The position numbers and the translations under genes were made by a program. A stretch of 64,000 bases of DNA, taken from the NCBI RefSeq assembly GCF_020360975.1, contig NW_025408672.1, positions 744,001-808,000 on the forward strand, given 5' to 3'. The notes beneath the pieces were generated by a model that was not told the origin of the DNA, made no database searches, and was given only the letters and a program-made list of their open reading frames with translations. Below are positions 11,100 through 24,994 of the stretch, one piece after another (positions within the stretch are counted from its first letter, which is position 1; each line of letters starts with the position of its first letter). The stretch comes from Hirsutella rhossiliensis (Eukaryota > Ascomycota > Sordariomycetes > Hypocreales > Ophiocordycipitaceae).

Positions 11100-14000
11100 C
11101 TTAGCGTTTCCCTTTACTAACTTTTTTTTATTATATAGCTTATATCTCTTTAACCTTAAACTTATCCTTTTTCTTTACTTTAATTATAAGTAGTTAAGCG
11201 TTTACTACTTTTTATTTAAGTAATAAGTTAAAAAAAGCTTAGTAAAGAAGGTCTATATTAATCTTATTATAAACTTTTATTAAAAGACTATTAAGCTTTA
11301 TAACTTATAAACTAATAATACTCTATACTATAAACTTTTTATATAGCTAATTAAGCTTTTTCTTTAGCTATACTAACCTATAGTTATAGAGGTCGAACTA
11401 TACTTTATCCCTTACTATAAACTTATTTACTAAAGCCTTAGTCTTATTAGGATACTACTCTTAATCTTATACTATAGTAGCTATCGTAGATTAGTAATAA
11501 TCTATAGTTTCTTATAGCTTTTATATAAATATAAAGGCACGGCCTTTTAGTAATAAATTACTATACTACTCCGCTACTATATTTATAGTAAAAGGAACTA
11601 GTAAAGGCGGTTTAAAGCTATATATTATAAAGAAAAGGGCTATTTTAATAAAGGTATATAGTTTACTATTTAATATAAGCTAGGTCGTAGGGAGCTATAA
11701 GTCTTAGTTTACTTAGTTATAAGCTATAATAGCTTATAGGTAAGCCTACTCCTCTTAGTTAACCTTTTTAGGCCCTTTATTAGTCTATAAGTAATATACT
11801 ATACTAAGTAGCTATAGAATCTAAAGTAGCTAGTATAGGTACTATTAAAAGCAGCTAGTTTAATTCGATCCCTTATTACTTATAATAAAAGCTAGCTAGC
11901 TATATAAGTAAGCTTAGTACTATAAGAAGCGCTTTATATAAGCCTTTATATTTATAGATAGTATTAGCTTAAATACTATAAACTTACTAAGTTAGCTTTT
12001 AATTACCTATTTATAATAATTACTACTTTTTATAAGTAAGAAGTCTATTATAAAGTCTATTTATATCTATATATAAAACTAGTTAGGTACTAAAAGCTAC
12101 TTAAGTAGCTCTTTAAGCTATACCCTTTAAATCTTAGTATAGCTATAAATATTATAGTTATAAAGGAAGTAATAAATATAGTATTATAAGAAGGGCTAGT
12201 AAAAGTCCCTTATAAGGCCTACTATTATACCTTACTAGCTTAGGTATCTTATAATACTAAAGTTATAAACGAGCTAAACTAGCCTCCCTTAAAGCTTATT
12301 TTATTTATCTAGTTCTAGCGGTCTATCTTTCTCTTTAACTTCTATAATATATAGTATACCTAGTACTTATAGTCTCCCTTATTAATATAGGTACCCTTAT
12401 AAGTTAATATAATAGTTAGCTACCTATACCTTTAGCTTTAGCTTTAAATCTAAGCGTTATATACTAAACTTAATAGTATAGCGTATACTCTTATAAGTAT
12501 AGTCTAAAAACGATATCTTATCTTATAAGCGTTAAAGGACTTTATCTTAAAATACCCTTACTACGCGCGCCTTAAGGCTAGTCTATCCCTCCTTCTTAAA
12601 CTAAGGTAGGGGTATAAGGAGGTGCTTATTTATTAGCCCTATACCTTCTTTTATTAAGGAAGCTCCTATATAAGTCTATAGCGCTTCTTATAAGATAAGC
12701 TATAGGTCTCGCGCTTCGATATCCGCTCTTATTAGCCGGTCTTAATCTCTCTAAGAAAGCGCGTTTAGTACTATAAAGTCCTATTTTAGCTAGTACTTAA
12801 TCGTAAAGTTAAAGTATAAAGGGTACTTTACTTAGTAAGCTTACTACTCTAAGAGGTATTAATAGGTTATAAAGTATTTAAGGTTCCTATAGTTTATAAG
12901 AACTTTAAAGATCTTATAGCTCTAGAGCTTTACTTATTACTACTTAAGGTAGCTAATAATCGCTAGTATCTATTTATCGTAAATAGTATAATTCTACTTT
13001 ACTAAGGTTAGCTTATAGAAGTAAAACGCTACTAGTTACTTTTACCTATCTACCTTTTAAGAGAGCGTCCCTCTAAGCGCCTAGCCGCTATAGTCTACTT
13101 TAACTAATATAGACTAGTAGAAGTCTTACTAAAGTAGTATTAAAGCTTATAAGAATAAGTCCTTAAGCGTATAGAACGCTTCCTCTTATATAGGCACTTA
13201 ATAAAAAGCGGTCCTCTTCTTAGTAATCTTATTTAAGGGTATTATAATATAAGAGAAGCCCTTAATAAATATCCTATAATAGTTCGCGAACCCTAGGAAG
13301 CTTTATATACTTATTTATATAGTTAGGGCTACTCAGTCCTAGATCGCTTAGATTTTTATAGGGTCTGCCTATATACCTACGCTAGTATAAATAATAAAGC
13401 TAAGGTACTTTACCTTCTTAACCCTAAATTTATACTTATCTAAGTTAAGGTAGAGCTTATAAAGCTAAAGGCGCTTTAAGACCTTCTATACCTTTTATAT
13501 ATAGTCCTTATAAGAGCTACTTATATAAATAAGAATATTATCTATATATATAAAGATAAACTTATTAAGGAAGTCCTTAAGTATATTATTAATATAATAC
13601 TAAAAGGTAGCGGGTGCTTTAGAAAAGCTAAAGGGTATTATAAGCTACTTAAATAAGCTATAGCGTATATAGAACGCTATCTTCTACTTATCCCCCTCCG
13701 CGATCTATACTTTATAAAACGCTTACTTTATATCTAGCTTTATAAATTACTTTACCTTTAAAAGGTTATAAAGTATATTTAAGATTAAGGGTAAGGGGTA
13801 GTAGTCTAGCCTTATAATTATATATAGGGTCCTATAATTATAATAGAACTATATCCTACTTCCTAGCTTATATATAAATAAGACTAGCGCCCTTACTTTA
13901 GAGCTACTTATATAAATAAAACCCTTATTTAAGAGGTCCCTTAGCGTTTTCTTTAGTATTAATAGCTCTATATATAATATATTATAAAGCAGCTTAAATA

Positions 14001-14492
14001 GTATAGGTAGCTCCTACCTTTTTATATTAGTATAAAGTACGACCTTATAATTTACCCTTAGCTTATATAGGTTAAGCGTATTTACTTCCTAGGACTTAAA
14101 TAGTAAAAGAAGGTTATAAAAGCGCTTTAAAATCTACTACTATAGTTTAAAAAGTAACTTTATCTTCTTTATCTAAAAGGCCTTATTAGTATATACTAAG
14201 CTAACTACGTAGACTATTATATTAGCCGCTACTTAGCCCTCTTCTTATTTTACTTATTATATAGTTCTTATAAAAATAAAGGTAAGGACTTCTTAGTCTA
14301 AGTATAATACTTAAACGCTTTATCTTATACCTATAAAACTATTATTATAGTAGACCTATTATTATATAGGCTTAAACTATAGCTTCTTTTAGTATAGAAT
14401 TTAGTATAATTCTATATATAATAACTAAGGTTTCTTAAGGATTAAGGGAAACTCTAGCTAAGGGATTATATAAGCTATAATAAGCTTATAGT
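11100..14492 (-). pseudogene. pol relic of Gypsy A
   Basis: Minus-strand RT is marked by FIFIYIDNILIY at about 13,530-13,565, where N replaces the second catalytic Asp. RNase H lies about 12,700-13,100 and integrase about 11,700-12,500. The stretch 12,208-14,115 recurs at 44,206-46,122. Upstream coding (protease and gag) is separated by Copia C1 and resumes at 20,846. Stops are frequent throughout. The region 9355-9970 and 10,840-11,100 holds only simple-repeat and AT-rich 3' sequence of the element. Confidence 0.82.
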
Positions 14493-14969
14493 TATCGCGA
14501 AGTATAGCTTAATTTTATAGTTCTTAAAGATATCTTATAATAATAGGGACTAAGGAAGCTAAAAAATAGGTTTAGAAGAAGGAGCTAAAAAAAGTATAAA
14601 GAGAAGGGTAAAGGTAAGAGGGGAAGTAAAAGTAGTAATAGCTTCCTATAAAAGTAGTAAGAGATAAGATAGATATACTAGTAACGGCTAGAATAAAGGG
14701 GAAAAACTAGTAAAAAGCTTAGTAGTTAAGAGGATATTAGTAGCTTCTTTAAGTAGGATCTTCTTTATTAATCGAGATACTAAATAGGTATAAAAAGGAG
14801 CGTTAAATAAAAGAAAAGAAGGATAATTAAGGCAATATAATAATTACTCCCTTACTATAATTACTGCCCTTATAAGAATTAAATATCTCTACCCTACCTA
14901 TCTAACCCCTTACTTTTACTTTTACCTTTATATATTTTATATATACTTCTTATATCTCTCTTTATAAGA
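14493..14969 (+). repeat. 5' LTR of Copia C1
   Basis: 477 bp, beginning TATCGCGAAG and ending CTTTATAAGA. The homologue in C3 ends CTTTACGAGA, showing the less mutated form. Confidence 0.9.
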
Positions 14970-17900
14970 GTTATAAGCTTAAGAGGAATAGAATTCCTAT
15001 ATATTCCGGCTACTATAAAAGGCACCTTTCTTATATCCCTTATAGCCCCTTCCTTTTACCCTTCTTACTAGAAAAGCCGATTTTTAACCGACTTTTCTAC
15101 CCTCTTCTATAATAATATCGAAAATTAATTCCTCTCCTACCCCTATAGTCTATAAGATAATTCTTATAAAGCCTTAAGATTAAGATAAGTAGGTAAAGGA
15201 GCTATAGGCTCGTATAAATAGAACTATTTATAATTTAGTCTTCTTTAATAAGTAGGACCTTCTTAAGCCCCCTCTTTATCCTAAGGTAATAGAATTTATA
15301 GAGGGAGCTTCCCTTTTCTCTAAGCTAACCTCTATATAGTAAAGAGCTTTTTCTACTACCTTAGGTAACTATAAAAGTTATTATAAAGAATACCTTTATA
15401 AGATAAAGCTACTAACTACTATATATATAGCGATAATAAAATCTATTAGTAATATAAAACTAATCTCTCTTTAAGAGAAAGAGACCCTTAAGTAGTAGCT
15501 TTTAAAGCTTAAGACCTTAATAGCTCCCTTAAAGGGCTATATAACTAACCGTATTAAGAAGACCTATATAGTATACTTAGGAGCTATTTCTACTAGGAAC
15601 CTACTAGCTTCTTTATAGCTAGCTAAGTAAGAAGAAATCCTTAAGGAAGCTAACTAATACTTCTTAATAAAAGCTCTTTCCTACTAGTAGCTATAGGATA
15701 TATCTCTATTAATAAAGCTTATTAGTAACGGATACTCGACTATCTTTCGAGAAGCTAGCTAGGAACTAAATAAAGAAGCTATTAAAGTATAATAATAAGT
15801 AGTCTTATTCCTTTATAGCTAGCACTCGACCTAGATAGCTCGACCTACTGCCCCTATAGCTACTGCAGCCCCTCTTACTATAGCCCCCGCTACTACTACT
15901 ATAGCTATAGCCCCTCTAGCTCCTCCTCCCTCGAGAGTATTAACCCTGTCTTTAACGGCTACCTTAGTCCCGGCCCTAGCTTCGCCTTTTACTCTAGGCC
16001 CGGCCCCGGTCCCGTTAGTCCGTCCGGCCCGACTAGTCCCTTAATAGACCTTTTAGTCCGTTAGTCGAAAAATTAAGGAACTAGTTAAAATCGAACCTCT
16101 TTATTAAAACTAGTAATAAGGTATAAAAAGGGGGGGTTTTTAAGTAAACCTTCTAGAAAAGGACGAGGACTCCTTAAAGAGACAACGAATAAGGAGGAAT
16201 CGACCTACCTACTAAGTATATAAAAGGCCCTATTAGCTAGAGGACTATTAATAGGTCTTTAAAGAAAGTTAACCTTTTAAAATTACGCCTTTTAAGGGAC
16301 TAAAAGATATTATTAAAAAGTCTCTTAAGGAGGACCCCTTATTATAAAAGAAGATAGATAAGATTTAAGTTACTAAGAAATAGTAACTAATAACGCTACT
16401 ACCCTTATTCGAGCTATAAATTTAAGGAAAAATCGTTAGTATAGTAAATCTAGTATTTATCTTCCCTATAGATTAATAAGACCGCTTATTAAGACCCTCC
16501 GATTATCCCCTACGAAAATTAGCTATCTTCGACTCTAGTACTTCCCTTAATATCTATAATACCCTCTTATTATTTTAGTCCTTTAAGAAGGTATAAAGGG
16601 AATACCTTATTGCTAGGGAATTAACTATATAGATAAAGGGATATAGAAGGATGAATTTTACGATAAAATTACTTAATAGGTCGATATAAATTCTTAGACG
16701 AAAAAGGGTAGTATTTTGCCCTTAATTTTTAATAAGCTTAATTTCCTTCTACTTTCTTTAAGAGGAAGGAATCTTTTAGGATACGACTTCTAAGCCTATA
16801 AGGCTAGTTTAAAAGAATTAAACGATTAAGCTTATCGAGGAAAAATTCGGTTAATTTATTCTTAAATTCTAACCTATCCTTAGGAAGGAATCTATTAAGA
16901 AGTTAGCTTTCCTTACTAAGAAGGTAGGTTCTAAGGACCCTCTTTTAGTAGCCTAAGGAGACGGCCTTCTTTAGTACGTATAACTTAGTTACCTAGGCCC
17001 CCTAGCTTTATATAAGCTAAGCTAATAATAAGGCGTATAAATAAAGGGCCTAAAGACTATTAAATATAAATTCTATAGCTAAGGAAAGACTAGGAGTCGA
17101 ATTTCTAAATAAACCCCTTTATAGCTAGACTAGCTATATAAGGAAATTTAGGTCGACTAAACTAACGTCTCTAAGGACTAAGAAAGCTTTATTAAGGTAA
17201 TAATTTTTATATACGCTTTTTTAAGGATAGTCTTCCTTTATTTCTTATAGACCTACCTAAGTAAGTATAACTAGTCTACCCTTTAAGACTTTATTAACTA
17301 GATAAAATCCTACTTTAGCTATAAGGTAAAGAAGATATAGTTTAATAGAGAGCTATTTATAAAGGATATCTTAAATTAGCTTTAAAAAAGGGGTATCTTA
17401 CCCCTCCTATTAGTACTAAATACCTAGGCTTAGAACGGAGGGGTAGAAAGATTAAGGGGCGCTATAATAAAAAGAGCCTATATAATAAGACTTACTATAA
17501 GGCTTCCTTATAATCTTTAAAGGGAAGTTATTAAGACCGCCTATTACCTTTAGAACTAAACCCTAAGGGACCTTAGGGGCCTAAGGGACTATAGGGATAT
17601 AGAGACCCTTTTTAAGACCTAAGGAATAGACTAGAAATCTCCCCTAAAGCTCTTTACGAAGAAGAAGGCCTTACTAGCTTACTTTTATACCTATAGCTAT
17701 AAGGTATACGCTATAACTACCGATATATAGCTAAAAAGGAAGAAGAAAAAAAAGCTTAATCCTAGAGCCTTTATTAGTTACCTTATTAGTTATAATTTAA
17801 CTAATATCTTCTAGATTCCTCTTTTATAGAAGGTTATTTCGACTTAGGATATAATTTTCGACGAATCTAGCTTCTTTAACGGAAAGAAGGATTAATAGCC

Positions 17901-20362
17901 CCTCTTACTCTTATAACGTTAGCTAATTTAAAAGATCTAAATCCCCCCTTCTTAATAGTCTTAAGAAGAGGTCTTAGATAAGGAAACGAAAGAAGAAACT
18001 AATATTAAAGTAGTTAAGGATAACGCTAACTTTAAAGAGGAAAAAGAGGAAGCTACTAGATTAGATAATCTAGATAAAGAAGGAAACTATAGGAAAGCGG
18101 TAGAGCTAAAATACGCCTACCTCCCTATACCTCCTCCTATATAATAAGAAGATCTAAAAGTAGCTTTTTTTATTAGTCTTCTTATTTTAACCCTTAAAAG
18201 GGTAGGAAAGGCACCTCTTTCTCTCTTAAAGGATTACCTAGCTGCCTTTTTATCCCTACTTTAAGAAGTAAAGGAAGGTATAGGGCCTAATATAAAAGAA
18301 GACTAACCTCTCCTTTATTTTAATTGTTTTTCTAACTTCTATCTAACGCTTATAGAAGACGGTTCCTATAGAGTATTTATAGTAGGCCGGCTTTTTAAGC
18401 CTTTATTAGTAAGGAAGGTATATAAAAGAGACCTCCCGGACCTACTAGTAAACTAAAAGTAGCTAGAAAAATAATACTTTAAAGACTAGTTTTTCTAAGC
18501 TTAGAAAGACTACCTAGCCTTATATAAAGAGATAGGGTCTTTTAAAGAGGTTCTTAAGGAAAAAGTAAGAGGAAAATAAGTCCTTAGCTATAAGTAGGTC
18601 TTTATTTATAAGACTAATAAATATAGCTTCCTTTAAAAGTATAAAGCCTAGCTAGTTATTTATAGGAACTAGTAGGAAAAATAAGATCTTCCTATTAAAG
18701 TAACTACTTTAATAAGGATATCTTTTTAGACCCTTATAGCTATAGCGGTAGAATTCGACCTTAAACTTAATTAAATAGATATAGTTAATACCTTTATTAA
18801 CTACCCTTTTAAAGAAGAAGAAGTTATCTATATATACCTTTTACTTAGTTTTTAATAGCTAGTAAAGGTTTTATAGCTTAGGAAAGCTCTATACGGACTA
18901 TAAAGATTACCCCTTCTTTAGTAATAGTATTTAATAAGTTCCCTTAAACCCCTAAGCTTTAAGAAAGTCCCTTAGGAACCGTATATAATATAAAAAGGTA
19001 AAATTATAGTCTTTTTCTATATTAACGATATTATCTAGGCCTACTTAAAAGAGGAAGAAGTAACTACTAAGGAGGCTATAAAAGGCCTATAATAAAAGTA
19101 TAAGATAACTAAGCTAAAGGAGCTAAAGTAGTTCTTAGGGATTCGAATCCTTTAAAATAAGTCCTAACGGACTATCTAGCTTACCTAGGATGCCTATATC
19201 GATAAGGTCGCTTATAAATTCCTCCCTTATTCCCTTAAGAAATAGCTTCCTTCTACGCTAATATTAAATAAAGAGCTTTTACTTAATCCGTCCTTTTAAG
19301 CTAAGGAGTAAGAGAAATACCTATATTAATAGAAGATAGGCTCCTCACTTTTTTTAGCTATTTCTACTAAACTAAATATCTCTTTTATAGTCTCTTAGCT
19401 AGCTAGGTATAACTAGAATCCTAGCCCTAAGCACTAAGAAGCTATAGACTAAGCTATACTTTATCTTTATTTAACGAGATTATATAGTCTACGCCTAAGA
19501 GGGTAGAGAAGGAAACTAGCTACCGAAATCTTCCTTTATTTAAGCTATTCGTCCTTTAAAGATAATTCCTTAGATAGAAAGAGCTTATAGGGGTATATTA
19601 TATCCCTTTTTAAAGGAACTATTACTTAGAAAGCTTTAAAGTAAGCTACTATTATAACTTTAAGTATAGAGGTAGAGCTACTAGTTCTTTTAAAAGCGTA
19701 AAAAGAAGCGACTTTCCTTAGCTAGCTACTTATATCTTTATAACTAATAATCCTAACCCTATTATCTATAGGATATAATAATATATAAACTATATAAATT
19801 TTAATAGAAAACGTAAAGCTATTAACCTAGCTATAGTATATCGATATTTATTAGTATTAGTTACGCTAAGAGGTCTAAAAGGGACTTATTTCTGTTTATT
19901 AGGTTTTAATTATATCGATAAAAGTAAACGGTATTATAAAGCCCTTACTAAAGTAGAAGCTAGCTATCCTTTTATAGTAAATTAAGCTAAAAGACGTCTA
20001 TAAGAAGCTATCCTTAGAGGCCCGCCTTAAAAGTCTATAAGAGGAGTATAAGAGGAGCTAATAGCCCGTACGAGAAGGTAACGTCTATAGCTAAAGAAAA
20101 GGAAGAGGTTTTCCCTTTAAAGGGCCCCTTATTTTAATTAGGTTTCTCCGTTTTAAGAAGGCCCCCTTTCCTATAGGACTTTCCCTTCTTTAGGCCCCTA
20201 TTCCTTAAGTAAGTCTAAAAGAGCCTAGGGACCTAAAAGGGCCCTTGCTTTCCTTAAGTAGAGGGATAAGTATAGAGCTAAGAACCTCCTCTATACGCTT
20301 ACTAGTAGGAGGCTATATTAGCTATACCCTTACTAAAAGGGCAGGCTATAGCTAAGGAGGTA
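14970..20362 (+). pseudogene. gag-pol relic of Copia C1
   Basis: The plus strand encodes a gag region with a Pro/Ala/Thr-rich part (about 15,840-16,040), then integrase and a copia-type RT. The RT catalytic string reads FFYINDII at about 19,011-19,045 (ancestral YVDD). About 250 bases upstream the string EFDLKLN fits the conserved copia block before the I-D-V-x-x-A-F motif. Near 19,680-19,740 an RNase H-like string (LLLxAxKEATFL) closes pol. Each frame is broken many times by TAA/TAG. C2 gives a second reading of the same protein. Confidence 0.85.
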
Positions 20363-20840
20363 TATTGCGAAGCGTAGCTTAATTTCGTAGTTCTTAGAGA
20401 TATCCTATAGTAAGAGGGACTAAGGAAGCTAAAAAATAGGTTTAAAAGAAGGAGCTAAAAGAAGGTATAAAGAGGAGGGTAGGGGTAAGAGGGGAAGTAA
20501 AAGTAGCGATAGCTTCCTATAAATATAGCGAGAGATAAGACGGATATACCGGTAACGGCTAAAATAAAGGGGAAAACCTAGTAAAAAGCTTAGTAGTTAA
20601 GAGGATATTAGTAGCTTCTTTAAGTAAGATCTTCTTTATTAATCGAGATACTAAATAAGTATAAAGAGGGGCGTTAGATAGAGGAAAAGAAGGATAATTA
20701 AGGTAATATAATTATTACTCCCTTACTATAATTACTGCCCTTATAAGAATTAAATATCTCTGCCCTACCTATCTAACCTCTTACTTTTACTTTTACCTTT
20801 ATATATTTTATATATACTTCTTATATCTCTCTTTATAAGA
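20363..20840 (+). repeat. 3' LTR of Copia C1
   Basis: 478 bp, starting TATTGCGAAGCG. It is preceded by the purine run AAGGAGG and TA. Confidence 0.9.
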
Positions 20841-20845
20841 ATAGT

Positions 20846-22315
20846 ACCTATTAACCTTTATAGCTAGCTATATAATACCCTTAATCTTTATACCTTTTAT
20901 TACGCTTAAGGCGCTTTTTACTTACCTTAAAGCGATCCTTTTTATTAGTACTTAGATCTCTTATATAAGCGCCTTATTAACTATAGTATAATATTAATAG
21001 CCCTTATTTATAAAGGTAGTAATAAGTAAAGAGTTATTAACTATAACTTATATTAAAGTAAGCTCCTTTTTTATATAAGCGGATAATTTCTCTTTCTCCT
21101 TTACTAGTACTAGCGATTATAGCTCTAAAGCCTATCTTTACTTTAAAGCTACTCTTTTTCTATTATACTTAAAAGAGTAAAGTCCTCTTTATTATCTAAG
21201 GTAAAAAATTCTTTTATCTTCGCTACCTATACTATTATAAGCTACTTAGCTAAAAAGAAGGGGCATTTTAATATAAAGTATATAAACGCGCTATAATATA
21301 AGTAGCGGCTATTAGCCTTCCTTTTCTTAATCTTCTTACTAATTACTTACTTCGCTTACTACTTAAAGTATAAGATAGAATAAAGGGTAGTTAGTAGCGT
21401 CTTCCTACTATATTTAGCTTAGTCTATATAAGTAGTCGATATTAAGGTATCCTTATTTATATTAATAGCTAGCTATTCTTTTTATAAGGGGGCGGTAATC
21501 TTATTACTACTATATAGTAAGCGCTTATAAAGCCTTTAAAAATATAGCGTTTAATTATAGCCTTATACTACCTTTATTAGCCGGCTTATATACTTACTAT
21601 AGTTAGTAAGTATAATTATAAGGATAAGTAGTTCTTATAAAGCTAGCGTAATTAAATTCTATAGCTATATAAGCTTCGCGCTATCTTCTTATACTATAGT
21701 TCCCGCTACTTATAAGAGCGTCTCTTTAAAATTTAAGAGGGATTTACTAAAGGTCTATCTATCTTTTTACTTAAAGGTATATAGCCTATCTTATACCTTC
21801 TTCTACTCTTATATATTACTAAATATATATATAAGGTATTAAAAGAAGTCTTATAGGTTACGTTTATACCTAAGGCCGCCCTTATCTTAGAATCTAAAGA
21901 TCTACTATATCTAAGGCTTTAGTAGTATATAAAAGAGCTAATACTATACTATATTATAATAGCTATTTTAGCGTTATTTCTCGTTAGTTATAAACTTCGT
22001 TTATAGCTAGCTAAGGAAGAAGTAAAAGGACTCTAGCTTACTATCTTAAGTTAGCTAAGGAAGCGGCTTTTATATTAATAGTATTACTACTATAACTAGC
22101 GTTATAGAGGTTATAGGGGTTAACGATAATCTTATAGATAGCTCCCTTAATATAGTAAGAACCTTATCTTTCTTACTAGCCGTTACGCTTTTAATCGCTT
22201 CTAGGATAGCTATAATACTTCCTATCCGCTTAAAGGGGAGGCGGAGCGCTCCCTTAAAATAGTAGCACCCTCTTTAAAAAGATATCTATTAAATCTATTA
22301 GTTAATAGCTTATAC
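20846..22315 (-). pseudogene. gag relic of Gypsy A
   Basis: This segment lies between the end of Copia C1 and the right LTR of Gypsy A. The stretch near 21,780-21,850 resembles the gag region of Gypsy D (57,400-57,450) on the minus strand. It therefore completes the A element, whose transcript would start in the right LTR. It holds many stops and no open frame. Confidence 0.7.
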
Positions 22316-22503
22316 TATTATAAAGGAAGTAAAGGTATATATATAGGTTCTATTTATAAGATAATATTAATAAGCTATATAAAGCTCTTTTATATATACC
22401 TAGTATATATATATATATATATAGGATCCGGCCCTTTATATATAACTATATAGCTTAGGCTATAGCCTAAGCTTATAAACTATAATAGTTAAAGACTCTT
22501 ATA
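22316..22503 (-). repeat. Right (5') LTR of Gypsy A
   Basis: 188 bp, starting TATTATAAAG and ending ACTCTTATA, followed by target copy GTATC. It contains a (TA)n run around 22,405-22,430. Confidence 0.87.
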
Positions 22504-24885
22504 GTATCCTTAGTTAAATAAGGCTTTATAAGCCTTATTAAAGACTATAGGAATAGCTTTATAAGTATATTAAATAAGGAGGAAGCTAAGAGAGTCTAAG
22601 CTAAGGGCTTTCTTATTAAAAGAGCTAAAAATAGCCCTCTTAATCTTAGGGTCCTTAAGCTCTAGCTAGTCTTACTTAGCCGTGCCCTTACTACTTATAT
22701 AGCCTAGAGGCTCCTTTTTTTCTAGGCTCTAAGGAGCGCTAGGAGGGGGGCTAGGGCTAAGGTCTAAGGTTAGAAAAAGGGTTATTAAAAAAGCCTTATA
22801 TTTTTCTATAAAAGTATTAGCTTTTACTTCTATCCCCTCTTTTATATAAAAGATACTAAGAAGGGTAAGGTTAGCTTTAGCCTTAGTATAGGAAAAGGCT
22901 ATAAAGACATCCTTTTTTATTACTTTTATTAAGAAGCTCTCTTAGTATTACTTTTTAATAGCCTTAATAGTATACTTAAAGCTATTTTAGGCCTCTATAA
23001 AGCTCTTTTAGCTCTCTTTATCTTAGGTTAGCTTATATACTTATTAAGCTAAGCTTAGGGCTTTTTAAAAGGAGGTTAGCTTATTAGTCTACTAGGGCTT
23101 AGATCTTATATAAAGCTTCTTTTTTAGTATCGCTACGTTCGAGGCCTTTATAAGGGTTCTTATTAAAAGGGAAGCTATCCTTTTAAAGTTATTTTTTTTT
23201 TACCCTTTTTATAGCTATAAAAAAGTCTTATTCCTTCTTAGCTAAGTAGTCTAAAAAAATCTTTTAGTTTACCTTCCTATAGTTATAAGTAGTAAGCTTA
23301 GCTAGTAAGGGCCTATTAAGGCCCTTTAAGCTAGCTTTAAAGGCTATAGGCTTATAATCTAAGCCTATAGCTTTTAAGAAGTAGAAGTTAGCTTAAGTTA
23401 GCTACTTAAAAGGGCTATAGAAAGTAAGGTCTATAACTAAGGCCCCTTTTAAGCCTTACCTTTAATAAGTACCTTCTATAGCTACCTTAAGGTCTATTAG
23501 TAAGGAGGCTTTATAGCGGTTAAGCTAGCTTATAGGATCTTTTACTTTATAAGCCTTAAAGGGTTTTATAAAAAGGGTTTAATAAGGGTAGTATAAGTTA
23601 AAGTCCCCTATTAATAAAAAGGGCTATTATAGGAGTTAAGCTATTAGTAATAGACTTTTTATTATAAAGGGCCCTTATTAGCCTTAGCTAACTAAGGCCC
23701 TTTTAACCTCTTTTTTATTATATAGGTTAATAAAGGTAAATAGCTTAGTGCCTTTTACCTTTATAGCCTATATATTAAGGTTATAAAAGAGGTTAAAGCT
23801 AGGGCTAGCTTTTATTTATATTTCCTTTCTCTTATAAGCTATAACCTTAGGCCCTTTAATAAGCTTAAGAAAGTTAGTAAAAGGGATAAGGGTTATAATA
23901 TTATAAGCTAAATACTATATAAGGATATAGCTATTATTAATCTTATAAAAGTAAGGCTCTTATAATAAGATAAGGTTTACTTTTATTTCTAAGGCTTACT
24001 TTAAGATCGAATAGTTAGCTATTTCTTACCTATTAGTATTATACTATATAATACTAATAGGGTTATAGTTAGGCTTAAGGGGTATAAGGGGCCTTAAGGG
24101 CCTTATAAATATAAGGGGGCTAAAGCTATTAAGTATTAATTATTCCCTTATAAACTCTATATTATACCTTATTAATTATAAGGTACTATCTTTTATAGTT
24201 ATAGTATTAAACCTTAAAGTAAGAGTAGCCTTAGCTAGCTTTATAGCTAAGGTAGCTATAATCCTTAGTTAAGTACTTTTCTAAGTAAAAGGTATACTTA
24301 ATAGGCTACTAATAAGTCTAAGGGTTATAGCTAAAAGAAAGGCACCTATAGTACTATATATATATAGTATATTCCTTATAGGCCTCGACTTAAATCTATA
24401 GACTTACTATATAAAGGCTTTCTTTTTAGTATTTAGCCCTTATAGCTTTTAAAGGGACTATAAAGATAATAAATCCTATCTTTTATATTAGGCCTAAGGT
24501 ACTTAGCTACCTAAGCTATCCTAGGATATTAATCTAGCTATAAGTCTTAGCCTTTATAGTAAAGATATCTAAGATAAGGGTTTCTAAGAAGTTAAGGACG
24601 CTTTAAGCTATAAGCTTAGTCTAGCTAGTAAGAAGGTTAGCTAATTTAATAAGTAGCCCCTTAAGGTATAAGGACTATTTATCCTACTATTTTAAAAGCT
24701 TTTTTACTATATAAGGGGCCTTTATTATTATAACTATATTACTTTTATTTAAAGTTAATAGAGCTAATATAGCTAGTTTATTTATAGCTTTATTAAGCTC
24801 GTTATAAAAAGTAATAAAGCTAATAGTTAGTATTAGTAATCCCTTTTTTAGCTTTAAGATAAGTTAGAAGTTCTCTTTTATATTC

Positions 24886-24965
24886 CTTTTAGCTAGGGCC
24901 TTTACTAAAGCCTTAGCTAGGGCCTTAGCTAGAGCCTTAGCTAAGGCCTTTATTAAGGCCTTAGG
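24886..24965 (-). repeat. 12-bp tandem repeat encoding KALA-type tetrapeptides
   Basis: About six copies of a unit close to GGCCTTAGCTAG. On the minus strand one frame gives repeated K-A-L-A/V/I without a stop, which suggests a helical or coiled-coil segment in LINE ORF1. Confidence 0.75.
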
Positions 24966-24994
24966 CGCTTTCTTTATAGTAACCTTAGCCTATA

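Larger units (their letters stand above)
14493..20840 (+). mobile_element. Copia LTR retrotransposon C1, RIP-degraded
   Basis: A 6348-bp element on the plus strand with LTRs 14,493-14,969 and 20,363-20,840 and the perfect TSD ATAGT (14,488-14,492 and 20,841-20,845). Directly after the 5' LTR comes GTTATAAGCTT, a RIPped form of GTTATGAGCC, which is complementary to the anticodon arm of initiator tRNA-Met. This is the half-tRNA priming known for copia and Ty5. The 3' LTR is preceded by a purine run and the dinucleotide TA. It is inserted in gag-pol of Gypsy A. Two related copies (C2, C3) lie to the right. Confidence 0.93.
2301..22503 (-). mobile_element. Gypsy LTR retrotransposon A (host of nested B and C1)
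   Basis: LTRs lie at 2301-2415 plus 9284-9354 (left, split by element B) and 22,316-22,503 (right, about 188 bp). Both start TATTATAAAG and end with TTATA, the RIPped form of TG...CA. The target duplication is GTATC on the right and GTATT on the left (one C to T). LINE copy 2 shows the uninterrupted target. Between the LTRs are a plus-strand open region (9970-10,840), minus-strand pol (11,100-14,492), Copia C1, and the rest of gag (20,846-22,315). The element is dead. Confidence 0.88.
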
